A stretch of 64,000 bases of DNA from Methylobacter psychrophilus (lineage in GTDB: Bacteria; Pseudomonadota; Gammaproteobacteria; Methylococcales; Methylomonadaceae), in NCBI RefSeq assembly GCF_025583945.1, contig NZ_JAOEGU010000001.1, positions 229,191 to 293,190 on the forward strand, written 5' to 3'. The position numbers were made by a program, and so were the translations under genes. Of the stretch, positions 44,758 through 54,479 are shown piece after piece. How positions within the stretch are numbered: position 1 is the first letter of the stretch; every line of letters begins with the position of its first letter. The notes below the pieces were generated by a model. The model did not search any database. It saw only the letters and a program-made list of their open reading frames with translations, and was not told where the DNA came from.

Positions 44758-45483
44758 TTACTTTCTTTGATGATCTTGGGACATTCGTAAAATACCCCGG
44801 AGTATATCCAGTTCTTTAATATCCAGTTGTACGCGATTATAAATTCGTCGCAAACGTCGCATAATGGATTTTGATTTATCAGGGTGCATGAAGCCAATAT
44901 CAGTTAACGCTTCGTATAAATGTGTGTAAAAAGATTCCATTTGTATGGCTGTCGCTTTCGGCGTTTTACCTTTATCGCCAATAGTGATGGCTTCTTGCAT
45001 ACCGGCTGCAACAAATAACTCATAACAAACGACTTGTACCGCAGCGGCAATATTTAGAGAACTATATTCACTATTACAGGGGATTCGCAGTAAAAAATGA
45101 CATAAATCCAGCTCATGATTTTTTAAACCTGAATTTTCCCTGCCAAAAACAATAGCGACTTTATTGCCGGATTCATTAATCGCGACTGTCTCTGCACATT
45201 CCCGAGGCGTCATTTCCGGCCAACTAATGGTTCTGCATCTGGCGCTGGCACCGATGACCATCTCGCAGTCAGCAATGGCCTCTTGCAAGCTGTCATATAC
45301 GGTAGCTTTCGCTAAAATATCATCGGCACCTGATGCTCTGGATGTGGCTTCAGCATTAGGAAAAAATTTAGGCGAAACCAGGCAAAGATCAGTTATGTTC
45401 ATGTTTTTCATGGCGCGGGCAACCGCTCCGATATTGCCGGGATGCGATGTTTCGACCAGAACAATTTTTATATGTGACAGCAA
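44758..45483 (-). CDS. trmJ: tRNA (Cm32/Um32) methyltransferase TrmJ
   Basis: A 241-residue SPOUT (trefoil-knot) methyltransferase that 2'-O-methylates the wobble-side residue 32 of tRNAs. Motifs are ETSHPGNIGAVARAMKNM (motif 1, about 11-28), VFGRENSGLKNHEL (motif 2, about 111-124) and IPCNSEYSSLNIAAAV (motif 3, about 133-148). The C-terminal helical extension is present. It is divergent from suhB, as in many gammaproteobacteria, where trmJ and iscR also lie close together. Confidence 0.93.
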   Translation of the reverse strand: MLSHIKIVLVETSHPGNIGAVARAMKNMNITDLCLVSPKFFPNAEATSRASGADDILAKATVYDSLQEAIADCEMVIGASARCRTISWPEMTPRECAETVAINESGNKVAIVFGRENSGLKNHELDLCHFLLRIPCNSEYSSLNIAAAVQVVCYELFVAAGMQEAITIGDKGKTPKATAIQMESFYTHLYEALTDIGFMHPDKSKSIMRRLRRIYNRVQLDIKELDILRGILRMSQDHQRK

Positions 45484-45569
45484 TGGTATCGTCCTTTGTT
45501 AAAAATAAGCCAAGTTTACCAAAAGATTTGCTATCATTGGGGTTTTATCTGCTCATTGTAAATTCGCTT

Positions 45570-46364
45570 ATGCAACCCATGTTAAATATTGCCGTCCGTG
45601 CTGCCAGAAGCGCGGGTGACTTAGTCCTTCGCTCAGCTGATAATGTTAGCCGTCTGCACGTCGATCAAAAAGGTAAAAATGATTATGTCAGCGAGGTTGA
45701 TCGTACCGTTGAGCGAGAAATAATTGGCATTATCAGAGCTGCCTATCCTGACCACGCTATCTTGGCTGAAGAAAGTGGTGAGCATCAAGGTAATGATTTT
45801 GTTTGGGTAATAGATCCGCTGGATGGTACTACTAATTTTTTGCATGGATTTCCTCAGTACGCTGTTTCCATTGCTTTAAAACATAAAGGCAAGATTGAGG
45901 TGGCCGTCGTTTATGATCCCCTGCGTGATGAATTATTCACCGCCAAGCGCGGTGGCGGAGCCATGTTAAACAGCCGTCGCCTTAGAGTGACCAATCAAAA
46001 TAGTTTAAATGGCGCACTAATTGGTACTGGTTTTCCTTTTAAAACCGATAAACACCTTGACGCTTATCTGGGTATGTTTAAAGCGTTAGCGCCGGAATGT
46101 GCCGGGATTCGCCGCGCCGGTTCAGCGGCACTTGATTTGGCTTATGTTGCCGCCGGTCGGTTGGATGGTTTTTGGGAAATCGGTTTAATGGAATGGGATA
46201 TGGCAGCAGGCATCTTGTTGGTTAAAGAAGCTGGCGGTGTTATCACGGATTTTTCTTTTAATGACAATTACCTGGAATCAGGCAATGTGATTGTCGGCAG
46301 TCCAAAGATGCATCAGCTCATGTATCAGCTTATTGAGCCACATGTCACTGATAACTTGAAATAA
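45570..46364 (+). CDS. suhB: Inositol-1-monophosphatase SuhB
   Basis: A 264-residue Mg-dependent phosphatase of the IMPase family, which in E. coli also binds NusG/rRNA antitermination complexes. Metal-site motifs are EESGEH (Glu in the first site), WVIDPLDGTTNFLHG (DPxDGT) and EWDMAAGILLVKEAGG. The start at ATG 45570 aligns with E. coli SuhB (MQPMLNIAVRAAR); the frame extends back to 45447, overlapping trmJ, which I reject. Confidence 0.94.
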   Translation: MQPMLNIAVRAARSAGDLVLRSADNVSRLHVDQKGKNDYVSEVDRTVEREIIGIIRAAYPDHAILAEESGEHQGNDFVWVIDPLDGTTNFLHGFPQYAVSIALKHKGKIEVAVVYDPLRDELFTAKRGGGAMLNSRRLRVTNQNSLNGALIGTGFPFKTDKHLDAYLGMFKALAPECAGIRRAGSAALDLAYVAAGRLDGFWEIGLMEWDMAAGILLVKEAGGVITDFSFNDNYLESGNVIVGSPKMHQLMYQLIEPHVTDNLK

Positions 46365-46407
46365 GCTTGCTTTAGGGGGCGGCCAGTAAGCTCAACTTAA
46401 GGTTATA

Positions 46408-46453
46408 TCACCACGAAGAAATCTAAGTTAAAAACTTCGTGTCTTCGTGGTGA
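46408..46453. repeat. Repeat family D: ACGAAG-type palindrome between suhB and rimI
   Basis: Perfect 12-bp arms TCACCACGAAGA and TCTTCGTGGTGA flank a 22-base loop. The arms belong to the CACCACGAAGACACGAAG repeat class widespread in bacteria. Sitting between two converging genes, it could act as a bidirectional terminator. Confidence 0.75.
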
Positions 46454-46484
46454 ATAGTAAATGTTGGAAAGTCTTTGATTATTA

Positions 46485-47024
46485 TTAAAACAACTGCAAC
46501 GCCAGCATGATCGCATCTTCGCGGCCATTTTCGGCAGGATAATAGCCTTTTCTAATGCCTATTTCGTTAAAACCCATATCTTCATAAAGTGCGATAGCCC
46601 AAGTATTCGTGGGTCTGACTTCAAGGAAAACCGTTTCTGCGCGGCTTCGTGCGACTTCAATCAAGTGCTCCAGCATTTTACGGCCCAAGCCTTGTTTCTG
46701 CTCGGCAGGGTCTACAGAAATATTAAGTATATGCGCTTCACCAACTGCCATTGAAAGCAGACAGTAGCCTAATACTTTATTGTCCAACTCACAGACCCAG
46801 CAGCTATAACCGGCTTTAAAACAGTCGGTAAAAATGTCTTCCTCCCAAGGAAATGGATAGTTTTTTCTTTCAATTTCGAGCACACGGGGTAAATCCCCAT
46901 GTGTCATTATTCGCATGCGTAGCAAATCTTTTTTGGTCACGGATTCGGGAAATACTTTGGCATAGAATTCCTTATCGGCATCATAAATCACCAAGTTTTT
47001 TATTTTGTCCATTAATCCCCGCAT
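46485..47024 (-). CDS. rimI: Ribosomal protein S18-alanine N-acetyltransferase (RimI)
   Basis: A 179-residue GNAT acetyltransferase. The acetyl-CoA motif is QKQGLGRKML (about 108-117), and FLEVRPTNTWAIALYEDMGF holds the typical RimI loop and the asparagine of the active site. RimI acetylates ribosomal protein S18. The N-terminus is about 35 residues longer than E. coli RimI (148). ATG 47024 has GAAGG upstream and follows the uracil-DNA glycosylase stop directly; starting at the internal Met37 would give standard length but without a ribosome site. Confidence 0.85.
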   Translation of the reverse strand: MRGLMDKIKNLVIYDADKEFYAKVFPESVTKKDLLRMRIMTHGDLPRVLEIERKNYPFPWEEDIFTDCFKAGYSCWVCELDNKVLGYCLLSMAVGEAHILNISVDPAEQKQGLGRKMLEHLIEVARSRAETVFLEVRPTNTWAIALYEDMGFNEIGIRKGYYPAENGREDAIMLALQLF

Positions 47025-47027
47025 AAA

Positions 47028-47726
47028 TCAACCTTCGTTATTTTTAAATGTTTGTATTGCGTGTGTTAAATCCAGCCAGGCTTTGCGCTTTTCCGGCAAA
47101 AACCGTAGCAAATAGGCAGGATGATAAACGACAACAACCGGTGTGTTATTGAAGTTGTGTACTTTGCCTCTTAATTCGGCTAAAGGTTCATTTGTTTTTA
47201 ACAAGGTTTGTGCGGCAACACGTCCCAGTGCCACAATGATTTTTGGCTTAACAAGTTGCTGTTGACGGTACAGATAACTGCTGCAACTTTCAATTTCGTT
47301 AACATGGGGGTCACGGTTATTGGGGGGACTGCATTTTATTACATTGGTAATAAAGACTTCCTCGCGAGTCAGTCCGATAGCCCGTAACATTTCTGTTAAT
47401 AATAAGCCTGCGTTACCGACAAAAGGTAAGCCTTGTTCATCTTCATGTTGTCCGGGAGCCTCACCCACCAGCATCCAGTCAGCCTGTTTGTTTCCTGAGC
47501 CAAATACAGTTTGTGATCGTGTGGTACACAAAGCACATTTTGTGCAGTTAGCGACTTCGGCTTGCAAGTCATCCCAGTTATCGGTTGCCGATGTTATTGT
47601 TTCTGGCTCAATATCATCAATAGCCGCTTCAAATTCCGGCGGTTGTCCGTTCGGCATTGATGCTCTGGATAGCCAGACATCAATGCCCATAGCCTCCAAA
47701 TATTGCAAGCGAAGTGCGTTATCCAA
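47028..47726 (-). CDS. Family 4 uracil-DNA glycosylase (iron-sulfur)
   Basis: A 232-residue protein that excises uracil from DNA, initiating base-excision repair. Family 4 motifs are GEAPGQHED (motif A, about 91-99) and HPAYLLR (motif B, about 201-207). The cluster-binding cysteines are CTKCALC (about 60-66) and two further cysteines in VIKCSPP and IESCSSY. A 55-residue N-terminal arm is poorly conserved. It sits 3 bases upstream of rimI, which suggests co-transcription; the two genes occur together in other gammaproteobacteria. Confidence 0.92.
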   Translation of the reverse strand: MDNALRLQYLEAMGIDVWLSRASMPNGQPPEFEAAIDDIEPETITSATDNWDDLQAEVANCTKCALCTTRSQTVFGSGNKQADWMLVGEAPGQHEDEQGLPFVGNAGLLLTEMLRAIGLTREEVFITNVIKCSPPNNRDPHVNEIESCSSYLYRQQQLVKPKIIVALGRVAAQTLLKTNEPLAELRGKVHNFNNTPVVVVYHPAYLLRFLPEKRKAWLDLTHAIQTFKNNEG

Positions 47727-47812
47727 GATTAAACTCCTGGCTGCCTGATAGTCGGGCTAACAGAAATATCCATTAGCTTAACGGTTATGAATGTAACTGT
47801 TTGCACCTTAAA

Positions 47813-49357
47813 TCAGACATCCCCTTTCTGTGGGTGTCTACGTTGGTCAGGGCTGTTCAGTTTGTTTACTGCATTGATATAGGCTTTTGCCGAGGCAATC
47901 ACTATGTCGGTGTCAGCCCCCAAACCATTAACGATACGACCATCTTTTTCAAGGCGCACAGTGACTTCGCCTTGGGCATCTGTGCCATTGGTGATGTTGT
48001 TAACCGAATAAAGCTCCAGGGTAGCCTTGGACTTAACCAGCTTTTCAATGGCTTTCAAGCTCGCATCAACAGCGCCGCCGCCATCAGAACTACCGACAAC
48101 TTCTTTATTATCTACCCGTAAGGTGACTTTTGCGTTGGGAATTTCTCCGGTTTCGGAGCAGACTTTTAACGAGATAAGCTTGACATATTCATCTTCTGAT
48201 TCAAAACCGGCCTCTGAAATCAGTGCCTGCAAATCTTCATCGAAAATTTCGTGTTTTTTATCCGCCAATTGTTTAAAGCGTGAAAAGGCATCATTTAACT
48301 CTTCTTCCGAGGTAAACTCAAAACCTAATTCAGTGATCCGGCTTTTAAAGGCATTTCTACCGGAATGCTTGCCCAATACCATGCGGTTGGCGCTCCAGCC
48401 TACGTCTTCAGCACGCATGATTTCGTAAGTTTCACGGCTTTTTAATACGCCATCCTGATGAATACCTGCCTCGTGAGCAAACGCATTGGCGCCGACGATA
48501 GCTTTATTGGGTTGCACGGGAAAGCCGGTGATGGAAGAAACTAATTTTGAACAGGTCAAAATTTCACGGGTATCGATACCGGTTTGGCAGCTAAAAACAT
48601 CATGACGGGTACGAACAGCCATCACCACTTCTTCCAAAGAAGCATTGCCTGCACGTTCTCCCAAGCCATTGATGGTACATTCAACCTGACGGGCACCATT
48701 CATTACTGCCGACAAGGAGTTGGCCACTGCCAAGCCTAAGTCATTATGGCAATGCACAGAAAAAATGGCTTTATCCGAATTAGGGATGCGGTTCATCAAA
48801 TTGGCAATGGTTGCCCCAAATTGCTGGGGTACGCTATAACCTACCGTATCGGGTATATTCAGTGTGGTAGCGCCGGCATTAATAACGGCTTCCAGTATCC
48901 GGCACAAAAAGTCTTCATCAGAGCGCCCGGCATCTTCAGGTGAAAATTCGACATCATCGGTATATTGCCGTGCACGTTTAACGGCTTTAACCGCATAGTC
49001 AATCACTTGCTCGGGCGACATTTGCAATTTCATTTGCATATGTATTGGCGATGTGGCGATAAAGGTATGGATTCGTGAGCGATTAGCACCTTTAAGTGCA
49101 GCGCCGGCACGATCTATATCCTTATCCAGGGCTCTGGCCAAGCCACAGACGATGGTGTCTTTTATAACATTGGCAACAGCCTGAACGGATTCAAAATCAC
49201 CAGGGCTGGCAGCAGGAAATCCGGCTTCGATAACATCAACTTTTAGCCGTTCCAGTGCTTTGGCAATCCTGACTTTTTCATCGCGGGTCATTGATGCACC
49301 AGGGCTTTGCTCGCCATCGCGCAGGGTAGTATCAAATATAATTAACTTGTCTTTCAT
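47813..49357 (-). CDS. leuA: 2-isopropylmalate synthase
   Basis: A 514-residue enzyme that condenses acetyl-CoA with 2-oxoisovalerate, the first step of leucine synthesis. The TIM-barrel start has [13 protein letters not shown] (metal-binding Asp and Arg), [14 protein letters not shown] holds the metal histidines and [18 protein letters not shown] the third block. The C-terminal LeuA dimer domain binds leucine for feedback inhibition. I chose ATG 49357, with GGAG upstream; the frame opens at 49432 but adds 25 unrelated residues. The 287-base upstream region shows no clear leader peptide; it contains the short palindrome TGCCCTCAGGGCA (49489-49501). Confidence 0.95.
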   Translation of the reverse strand: MKDKLIIFDTTLRDGEQSPGASMTRDEKVRIAKALERLKVDVIEAGFPAASPGDFESVQAVANVIKDTIVCGLARALDKDIDRAGAALKGANRSRIHTFIATSPIHMQMKLQMSPEQVIDYAVKAVKRARQYTDDVEFSPEDAGRSDEDFLCRILEAVINAGATTLNIPDTVGYSVPQQFGATIANLMNRIPNSDKAIFSVHCHNDLGLAVANSLSAVMNGARQVECTINGLGERAGNASLEEVVMAVRTRHDVFSCQTGIDTREILTCSKLVSSITGFPVQPNKAIVGANAFAHEAGIHQDGVLKSRETYEIMRAEDVGWSANRMVLGKHSGRNAFKSRITELGFEFTSEEELNDAFSRFKQLADKKHEIFDEDLQALISEAGFESEDEYVKLISLKVCSETGEIPNAKVTLRVDNKEVVGSSDGGGAVDASLKAIEKLVKSKATLELYSVNNITNGTDAQGEVTVRLEKDGRIVNGLGADTDIVIASAKAYINAVNKLNSPDQRRHPQKGDV

Positions 49358-49644
49358 AAAAACTCCATTCTCGGTTTGTGCTCCTGCATTGTTCTTCTTT
49401 CTGCATCCTTGCAGTCGATGAAAAGATATCAACGATTGGGTTGATATAAATAAGGGGGATTTAACTAAAATAAATGAAAAAGATTGTATGCCCTCAGGGC
49501 AGGAATCTTAAAAAGCAGGGCAGCCACGCGTACAAGCTTGCTTTGGCAGCTATTATGCCGACAAGCTTGTTTTCAAAATGCGGGGTGTATTGAATAATCA
49601 TGGCGTTGACTATACGCGAATGATAATTTGCCCTCAAGCAGATT

Positions 49645-50385
49645 TTAAGATTTGCGCCCCTGCCATTTACGTTTACGCATCACCAGAGTAACAACCGGTC
49701 CTGAAATTGCATAAGCCAGAAACAAAAGGAACAGCATGGTTTGTGGTTGCGCCATTACAAAAGCGATACCCAGCATAACGGTAATAGCGACAAAAAACGG
49801 CACTTTACCTTTTAAATCAATTTCTTTAAAGCTGGAATACCTGAAATTACTTACCATTAACAAGCCGGTGCTGATGGTTAAAACGATGCCGATATACCGG
49901 ACTATTTCAACAGGGTAATTGTGCTCCAGAGAAATCCAGATAAATCCGGCAAGAATAGCGGCGGCTGCAGGACTGGGCAAGCCTTGAAAATAACGTTTAT
50001 CAGCGGAAGTTAATTGTGTATTAAAACGGGCAAGTCTTAAAGCGCCACCAGCCATGTGTACAAAAGCGGCAAAAAGACCTAATTTCCCCAAAGTGGAAAA
50101 TGACCACAAATACATGACCAGGGCAGGCGCAGCACCAAAGGAGACCATATCCGACAAGCTATCGTATTGCGCGCCGAATTCACTTTGTGTATTTGTTAAT
50201 CGTGCCACACGGCCATCCAGTCCATCCAGAATCATCGCTACAAAAATTGAAATGGCCGCTGTTTCAAAATGCCCACCCATTGCTGAAGTAATGGCATAAA
50301 AACCCGCAAACAAGGCTCCGGTAGTAAATAAATTGGGTAATAAATAAATGCCACGACGGCGAATAGAGCGTTTTTCTGGAGTCAT
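49645..50385 (-). CDS. pssA: CDP-diacylglycerol-serine O-phosphatidyltransferase
   Basis: A 246-residue membrane enzyme that makes phosphatidylserine, the precursor of phosphatidylethanolamine. The CDP-alcohol phosphotransferase signature appears as DGLDGRVARL, then GAQYDSLSDMVSFGAAP (Asp-Gly-Asp-Gly and Asp ligands). There are about six to eight membrane helices and a basic C-terminus RKRKWQGRK. It resembles the integral-membrane PssA of Bacillus/Helicobacter type, not the HKD-type E. coli PssA. It commonly adjoins leuA and ilv genes in gammaproteobacteria and here precedes leuA. Confidence 0.93.
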   Translation of the reverse strand: MTPEKRSIRRRGIYLLPNLFTTGALFAGFYAITSAMGGHFETAAISIFVAMILDGLDGRVARLTNTQSEFGAQYDSLSDMVSFGAAPALVMYLWSFSTLGKLGLFAAFVHMAGGALRLARFNTQLTSADKRYFQGLPSPAAAAILAGFIWISLEHNYPVEIVRYIGIVLTISTGLLMVSNFRYSSFKEIDLKGKVPFFVAITVMLGIAFVMAQPQTMLFLLFLAYAISGPVVTLVMRKRKWQGRKS

Positions 50386-50481
50386 ATCTCAATTAATCCT
50401 TAGTTGTTATAGACAATAAGAGCGTGGGTTTAAATTATACAATGAGGGTGTAGCTGTACCTATTGTTTCACGTTTTGTTCT

Positions 50482-50985
50482 TCAGGTATTTCGGTCGGAG
50501 TTAAGCTTCTCACCTTGTAGCGTAGCGTTGCCAAAATAATCCAGACTTTCAATCAGTGTAAAATTTTTGGGTTTAACCATAGCCAAGCGTGTAAAGATAG
50601 TTTTTATGGTCATTTGCTTGATATTTTCAGGAGTGCCATATTTAATGGCGAACATTTTGTTTTTCCTGCCTTGCGGATAAATAGCCATAAGTTGGTTTAT
50701 CCTGGCATTAATTTGCTCTTGCGCTTCGGTTAATAATTCGTTCGTGTCTTTATGTTGTCCTGAAAGCCTGGTTTGACTGCTTGGTACCGGTTTTTTTTCA
50801 AGCGCCTGTACTGATTGCGATTGCTTACGAATAGCGGCCAACTTTTTGCTACTCGTTAACGGCACCAGCAAAGTGCTTGCAGGCATGGTTATGCTCTTGT
50901 GTGTAGCCGGATTTGCGCCGGATTTTTGCGGATTATTTACTACCTGTTTTGATGATTCCGTTATCTTTATTGTGGTGTCAGTCAT
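50482..50985 (-). CDS. Hypothetical protein
   Basis: A 167-residue protein I do not recognise. The first half (about 1-75) is Ser/Thr/Lys/Gln-rich and probably disordered. The second half has a predicted coiled/helical stretch (TEAQEQINARINQLMAIY) and a hydrophobic core region (KMFAIKYGTPENIKQMTIKTIF). No signal peptide or membrane segment. It starts 7 bases after the HopJ-like gene on the same strand, so the two are likely co-transcribed. An adaptor or DNA-associated role cannot be read from sequence. Confidence 0.55.
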   Translation of the reverse strand: MTDTTIKITESSKQVVNNPQKSGANPATHKSITMPASTLLVPLTSSKKLAAIRKQSQSVQALEKKPVPSSQTRLSGQHKDTNELLTEAQEQINARINQLMAIYPQGRKNKMFAIKYGTPENIKQMTIKTIFTRLAMVKPKNFTLIESLDYFGNATLQGEKLNSDRNT

Positions 50986-50992
50986 GGTTGTT

Positions 50993-51364
50993 TTAAGGAT
51001 TAGATACTGCGGGAATTAAAGTTAATGCATCATCTTTAAAGCAAATACCCTCCCAACCATAATTCATAAAATTTCTGATGTTTTGGTGATCCGTGCCTTG
51101 TGGATTGTTTAAAACATCCAGTCGATAATAATCGCCAAACAGGTTTAACGTTTTTTGTGGATTCAGTTGGTGGATTTTGGCAAAAGCGAAAATTTTACAC
51201 GAACCCTCGTTAGTTCCTGCTTTGCTAATCAATATATGTTCATTAAGACCATTACTAAATTCAGCGGCTTGATAATGATAGTTTTCGGTAATGATAGCGA
51301 TGGTTTCATCAAAATTTACGGGGTCAAGCCGGTTTATTTTTTCAAGGAATGAATTAAGTGACAT
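50993..51364 (-). CDS. HopJ-family protein
   Basis: A 123-residue protein of the HopJ family, named after a putative Pseudomonas type III effector but widespread in free-living gammaproteobacteria. Diagnostic segments are GSCKIFAFAKI and FGDYYRLDVLNNPQGTDHQN. The conserved asparagine/aspartate/histidine patch resembles an enzyme site, but no activity is established to my knowledge. No secretion signal is visible and there is no type III secretion gene in the window, so effector function is doubtful here. It precedes the 167-residue hypothetical gene. Confidence 0.8.
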   Translation of the reverse strand: MSLNSFLEKINRLDPVNFDETIAIITENYHYQAAEFSNGLNEHILISKAGTNEGSCKIFAFAKIHQLNPQKTLNLFGDYYRLDVLNNPQGTDHQNIRNFMNYGWEGICFKDDALTLIPAVSNP

Positions 51365-51440
51365 GGATGAGGATTTAAGAAAAAGGATAAAAAGTTTAGG
51401 TGGCAGTTTTTTTGACAGTGTATCTAAACCGGATTAATTT

Positions 51441-52007
51441 TTATTGTAGTAAGCCTGAAATACTTCTGAAATCAGGATGGCTGGCATCTCTCAGCCATTC
51501 AAACAAGACTGACTCATGATTGATAATGGTAATGCCTTGTTGTTGCATGCGTTGCAAAGCATAGATTTTATGCACGCTTTTACGGGAACAAATGGCATCT
51601 TCGACGACATAAACCTGATAGCCGTTATGAAGCAACTCCAGTGCGGTTTGTAATACACAGACATGCGCTTCAAGTCCGGTCAGAATAATTTGTTTACGTT
51701 CACTGCTTTCCAGAACATTGCAAAAATTCTCAGCCAAGCAGCAAGAAAAACCGGTTTTTTTAAAAATCGGTGTCGCTTCCGGCAGTTTTTGGATGATGGT
51801 TGTATCAGTAGTACCTAAACCCTTGGGGTATTGCTCGGTTACCAATACCGGAATATTTAGTATTACTGCCGCTTCAACCAGACTGCCTGCATTCGCGGTT
51901 ATCAGTTTTGCTTCAGTTGCTGGCATAACCGCTGATAATTTAGTTTGTAAATCAACGATGATTAACAAGCTGTTTGCGGTGGACAATAGAGCCGGTGATT
52001 TATTCAT
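51441..52007 (-). CDS. Isochorismatase-family cysteine hydrolase
   Basis: A 188-residue hydrolase of the isochorismatase superfamily (YcaC-like branch). The catalytic triad is visible: Asp in IIVDLQTKL (about residue 19), Lys in FKKTGFSCC (about 84) and Cys in GLEAHVCVLQTAL (about 117). YcaC-type members are uncharacterised hydrolases; nicotinamidase and isochorismatase motifs are not complete enough to name a substrate. It is on the same strand as the HopJ-like gene but 76 bases upstream of it. Confidence 0.87.
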   Translation of the reverse strand: MNKSPALLSTANSLLIIVDLQTKLSAVMPATEAKLITANAGSLVEAAVILNIPVLVTEQYPKGLGTTDTTIIQKLPEATPIFKKTGFSCCLAENFCNVLESSERKQIILTGLEAHVCVLQTALELLHNGYQVYVVEDAICSRKSVHKIYALQRMQQQGITIINHESVLFEWLRDASHPDFRSISGLLQ

Positions 52008-52102
52008 TGCTGGATGATCCTGTTTATAAGGAAGTTCACAAAAAAAGGCTATAAAATACCTGGGATTTATACCCTTCGCAGAAAATACCCTATTACATGG
52101 TC

Positions 52103-52588
52103 TTAACCCTTTTTCAGAATGCGGCCTTTTTCTCGTTGCCAGTCGCGATCCTTTGAGGTTGCGCGTTTATCGTGCAATTGTTTGCCTTTTGCCAGGCCGA
52201 TTTCCAGCTTGGCTCGTCCGTCTTTCCAGTACATGGATAAGGGAATCAGTGTGTAACCTTTGCGTTCTACCGAGCCAATCAGTTTATTAAGCTCATGACG
52301 ATTTAATAATAATTTTTTAGATCTTATAGCATCCGGTTTAATATGCGTGGAAGCCGACAGCAGCGCAGAAATATGTGCGCCGGATAACCATGCTTCACCG
52401 CGTCTTAACACGACATAACTTTCTTTGAGCTGCACACGGCCATCGCGCAGGCTTTTAACTTCCCAGCCTTCTAAAACAATCCCCGCTTCAAATCGCTCTT
52501 CAATAAAATATTCATGCCTGGCTTGGCGATTAACGGCAATTGTTGCGTTTTGCTGGGTTTTAGTTTTTTTAGGATTTTTTTCGGCCAT
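52103..52588 (-). CDS. smpB: SsrA-binding protein SmpB
   Basis: A 161-residue partner of tmRNA in rescuing stalled ribosomes. The typical core includes [25 protein letters not shown], split across the OB fold, and the C-terminal tail [22 protein letters not shown], where the decoding-centre residues sit. Length is usual. The ssrA gene is not in the window. It is divergent from the sodium-dependent transporter, with ratA and rnfH next, echoing the E. coli smpB-ratA-ratB arrangement. Confidence 0.95.
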   Translation of the reverse strand: MAEKNPKKTKTQQNATIAVNRQARHEYFIEERFEAGIVLEGWEVKSLRDGRVQLKESYVVLRRGEAWLSGAHISALLSASTHIKPDAIRSKKLLLNRHELNKLIGSVERKGYTLIPLSMYWKDGRAKLEIGLAKGKQLHDKRATSKDRDWQREKGRILKKG

Positions 52589-52685
52589 AGTGTGCAGATT
52601 ATGATTTTAAAACTGACGTAAAGGAATAATTTTGCTATTTTACTCGATATTACTAATAAGGTGAGTTTTTAATGGGCAATAAAAA

Positions 52686-54047
52686 ATGACGGATACAAAA
52701 AAATCAGTACATGGTGCATGGTCATCACGTATTGCCTTTATTCTGGCAGCAACCGGTTCGGCAGTGGGCTTGGGTAATATATGGAAGTTTCCTTATATTA
52801 CTGGAGAAAATGGCGGTGGCGCATTTGTTATGGTTTATATCTTTTGTGTGTTGCTAATTGGCATTCCCATTATGATTGCGGAAACCATGTTGGGACGACG
52901 CAGTCAGCGAAATCCTATTGAGACAATGGACTTGTTAACTGAAGAAGCCGGTGCAGATAAAAACTGGCATTATTTAGGTTGGATGGGGGTTATCGCAGGC
53001 TTGATAATCTTGTCGTATTACAGTGTCATTGCCGGTTGGGCTTCGGCTTACGTAGTAAAGGCTTTTACCGGTAGTTTTTTTGATGCCGATGGCGTTGCCA
53101 TAAAAAGAATTTTTGAAGATTTTGTTGCCAGTCCGGTGCAGTTGATTTTCTGGCATTCGTTATTTATGCTGACAACCATGCTGATCGTGGTGCGCGGCGT
53201 TAATAAAGGTCTGGAAAAGGCTGTACAGTATTTAATGCCGGCCTTGTTTGTCTTGCTGCTGTTATTGGTGGCTTATGCAATGACTACAAAAAGCTATAAT
53301 CAAGGGTTACATTTTTTGTTCGTGCCGGATTTTAGCAAGCTGACCAGCGACTCGGTATTGACGGCGATGGGTCATGCCTTTTTTACCCTCAGTTTAGGTA
53401 TGGGGGCAATTATGGTTTACGGCTCTTATTTACCTAAAGGTATATCGATTGCCAAAACCGCAATTTTGATTGCGGGTGCTGATACGGTGGTGGCTTTATT
53501 GGCAAGTATTGCTATTTTTCCTATTGTTTTCGCCAATAATCTAGATGCTGATTCCGGTCCGGGACTGATTTTTCAAACCTTGCCGGTTGCTTTTGGTGCG
53601 ATGACTGGCGGCTGGTTGATGGGGATATTATTTTTTGTGATGCTGACTACGGCAGCGTTGACTTCATCCATTTCCTTGATTGAACCTGCCGTTGCCTGGC
53701 TGGTTGAAAGTAAAGGTTTTAGTCGGCAAAAAGCCTGTGTTTGGTCCGGGTTAACAACTTGGTTACTTGGATTGGGTACGGCATTTTCTTTCAATAGTTG
53801 GTCTGATGTTAAGTTTTTTGATAGAAGTATTTTTCAATTGCTGGATTACTTAACGGCTAATTTAATGCTCCCTATCGGTGGTTTTTGTATTGCGATTTTT
53901 GCCGGTTGGATTATGAAGCGGCAACACAGCGAAGAAGAGCTGGATATGCCTAATGTAGAAAGTTATCAGCTATGGAAAATCTTAATTAGCTATGTGGCAC
54001 CAGCCGCTGTATTTTTTGTCTTTCTGCATGTCATTGGAGTACTTTAA
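52686..54047 (+). CDS. Sodium-dependent (NSS/SNF family) transporter
   Basis: A 453-residue inner-membrane symporter with 11-12 helices. The signature around helix 1 is SRIAFILAATGSAVGLGNIWKFPY, shown in two pieces as ATGSAVGLGNIWKFPY and GENGGGAFVMVY, which holds sodium-site and substrate-site residues. The family in bacteria carries amino acids or related amines, for example LeuT and TnaT; the substrate cannot be predicted. It sits between smpB and ratA, where E. coli has no gene, and abuts the ratA start by one base, so ratA-rnfH expression depends partly on it. Confidence 0.9.
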   Translation: MTDTKKSVHGAWSSRIAFILAATGSAVGLGNIWKFPYITGENGGGAFVMVYIFCVLLIGIPIMIAETMLGRRSQRNPIETMDLLTEEAGADKNWHYLGWMGVIAGLIILSYYSVIAGWASAYVVKAFTGSFFDADGVAIKRIFEDFVASPVQLIFWHSLFMLTTMLIVVRGVNKGLEKAVQYLMPALFVLLLLLVAYAMTTKSYNQGLHFLFVPDFSKLTSDSVLTAMGHAFFTLSLGMGAIMVYGSYLPKGISIAKTAILIAGADTVVALLASIAIFPIVFANNLDADSGPGLIFQTLPVAFGAMTGGWLMGILFFVMLTTAALTSSISLIEPAVAWLVESKGFSRQKACVWSGLTTWLLGLGTAFSFNSWSDVKFFDRSIFQLLDYLTANLMLPIGGFCIAIFAGWIMKRQHSEEELDMPNVESYQLWKILISYVAPAAVFFVFLHVIGVL

Positions 54048-54479
54048 ATGACGGTTATTCAAAAAAGTGCACTGGTTAAGTTTTCTGCACAGCAAATGTT
54101 TGATCTGGTTAATAATATTGAAGACTATCCGAAATTTTTGCCTTGGTGTAGTGGCAGTCGAATTATCAAGCGCGAAGACAATATCGTTGAAGCAGAATTA
54201 TTGATTTCCAAGGGTGGTTTTAAAAAGTCTTTTTCAACAAGAAATACCGTTGATGGGGGAGGGGTAATAACGGTATCTTTACTGGATGGGCCCTTTTCTT
54301 ATCTGGAAGGTGTCTGGACTTTTATGCCCTTACGTGAAGATGCCAGCAAGATTTCTCTCGATCTGGAATTTGAAATGTCGGGAATGTTGGCCAGTCTGGC
54401 CTTTGGTGTAGTCTTTAACCAGATATGTAATACCATGGTCAGTTCTTTTACCGCTCGGGCCAAGCAAGTCTATGGATGA
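54048..54479 (+). CDS. ratA: RatA / COQ10-type START-domain protein
   Basis: A 143-residue protein of the START-like polyketide cyclase/COQ10 family. It begins with SALVKFSAQQMFDLVNNIEDYPKFLPWC and contains the lipid-cavity strands LDLEFEMSGML. In E. coli, RatA was reported to bind the 50S ribosome and block 70S assembly; relatives bind ubiquinone. It abuts the transporter stop and overlaps rnfH by 8 bases. A role linked to ubiquinone is at least as plausible as toxin activity. Confidence 0.9.
   Translation: MTVIQKSALVKFSAQQMFDLVNNIEDYPKFLPWCSGSRIIKREDNIVEAELLISKGGFKKSFSTRNTVDGGGVITVSLLDGPFSYLEGVWTFMPLREDASKISLDLEFEMSGMLASLAFGVVFNQICNTMVSSFTARAKQVYG

Noticed and set aside
47801..48121. + strand open frame of 106 codons within leuA
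   Set aside because: Antisense shadow of leuA, no independent support.
50993..51364. HopJ-like protein as a type III effector
   Set aside because: No type III secretion gene is in the window and the family occurs widely in non-pathogens.
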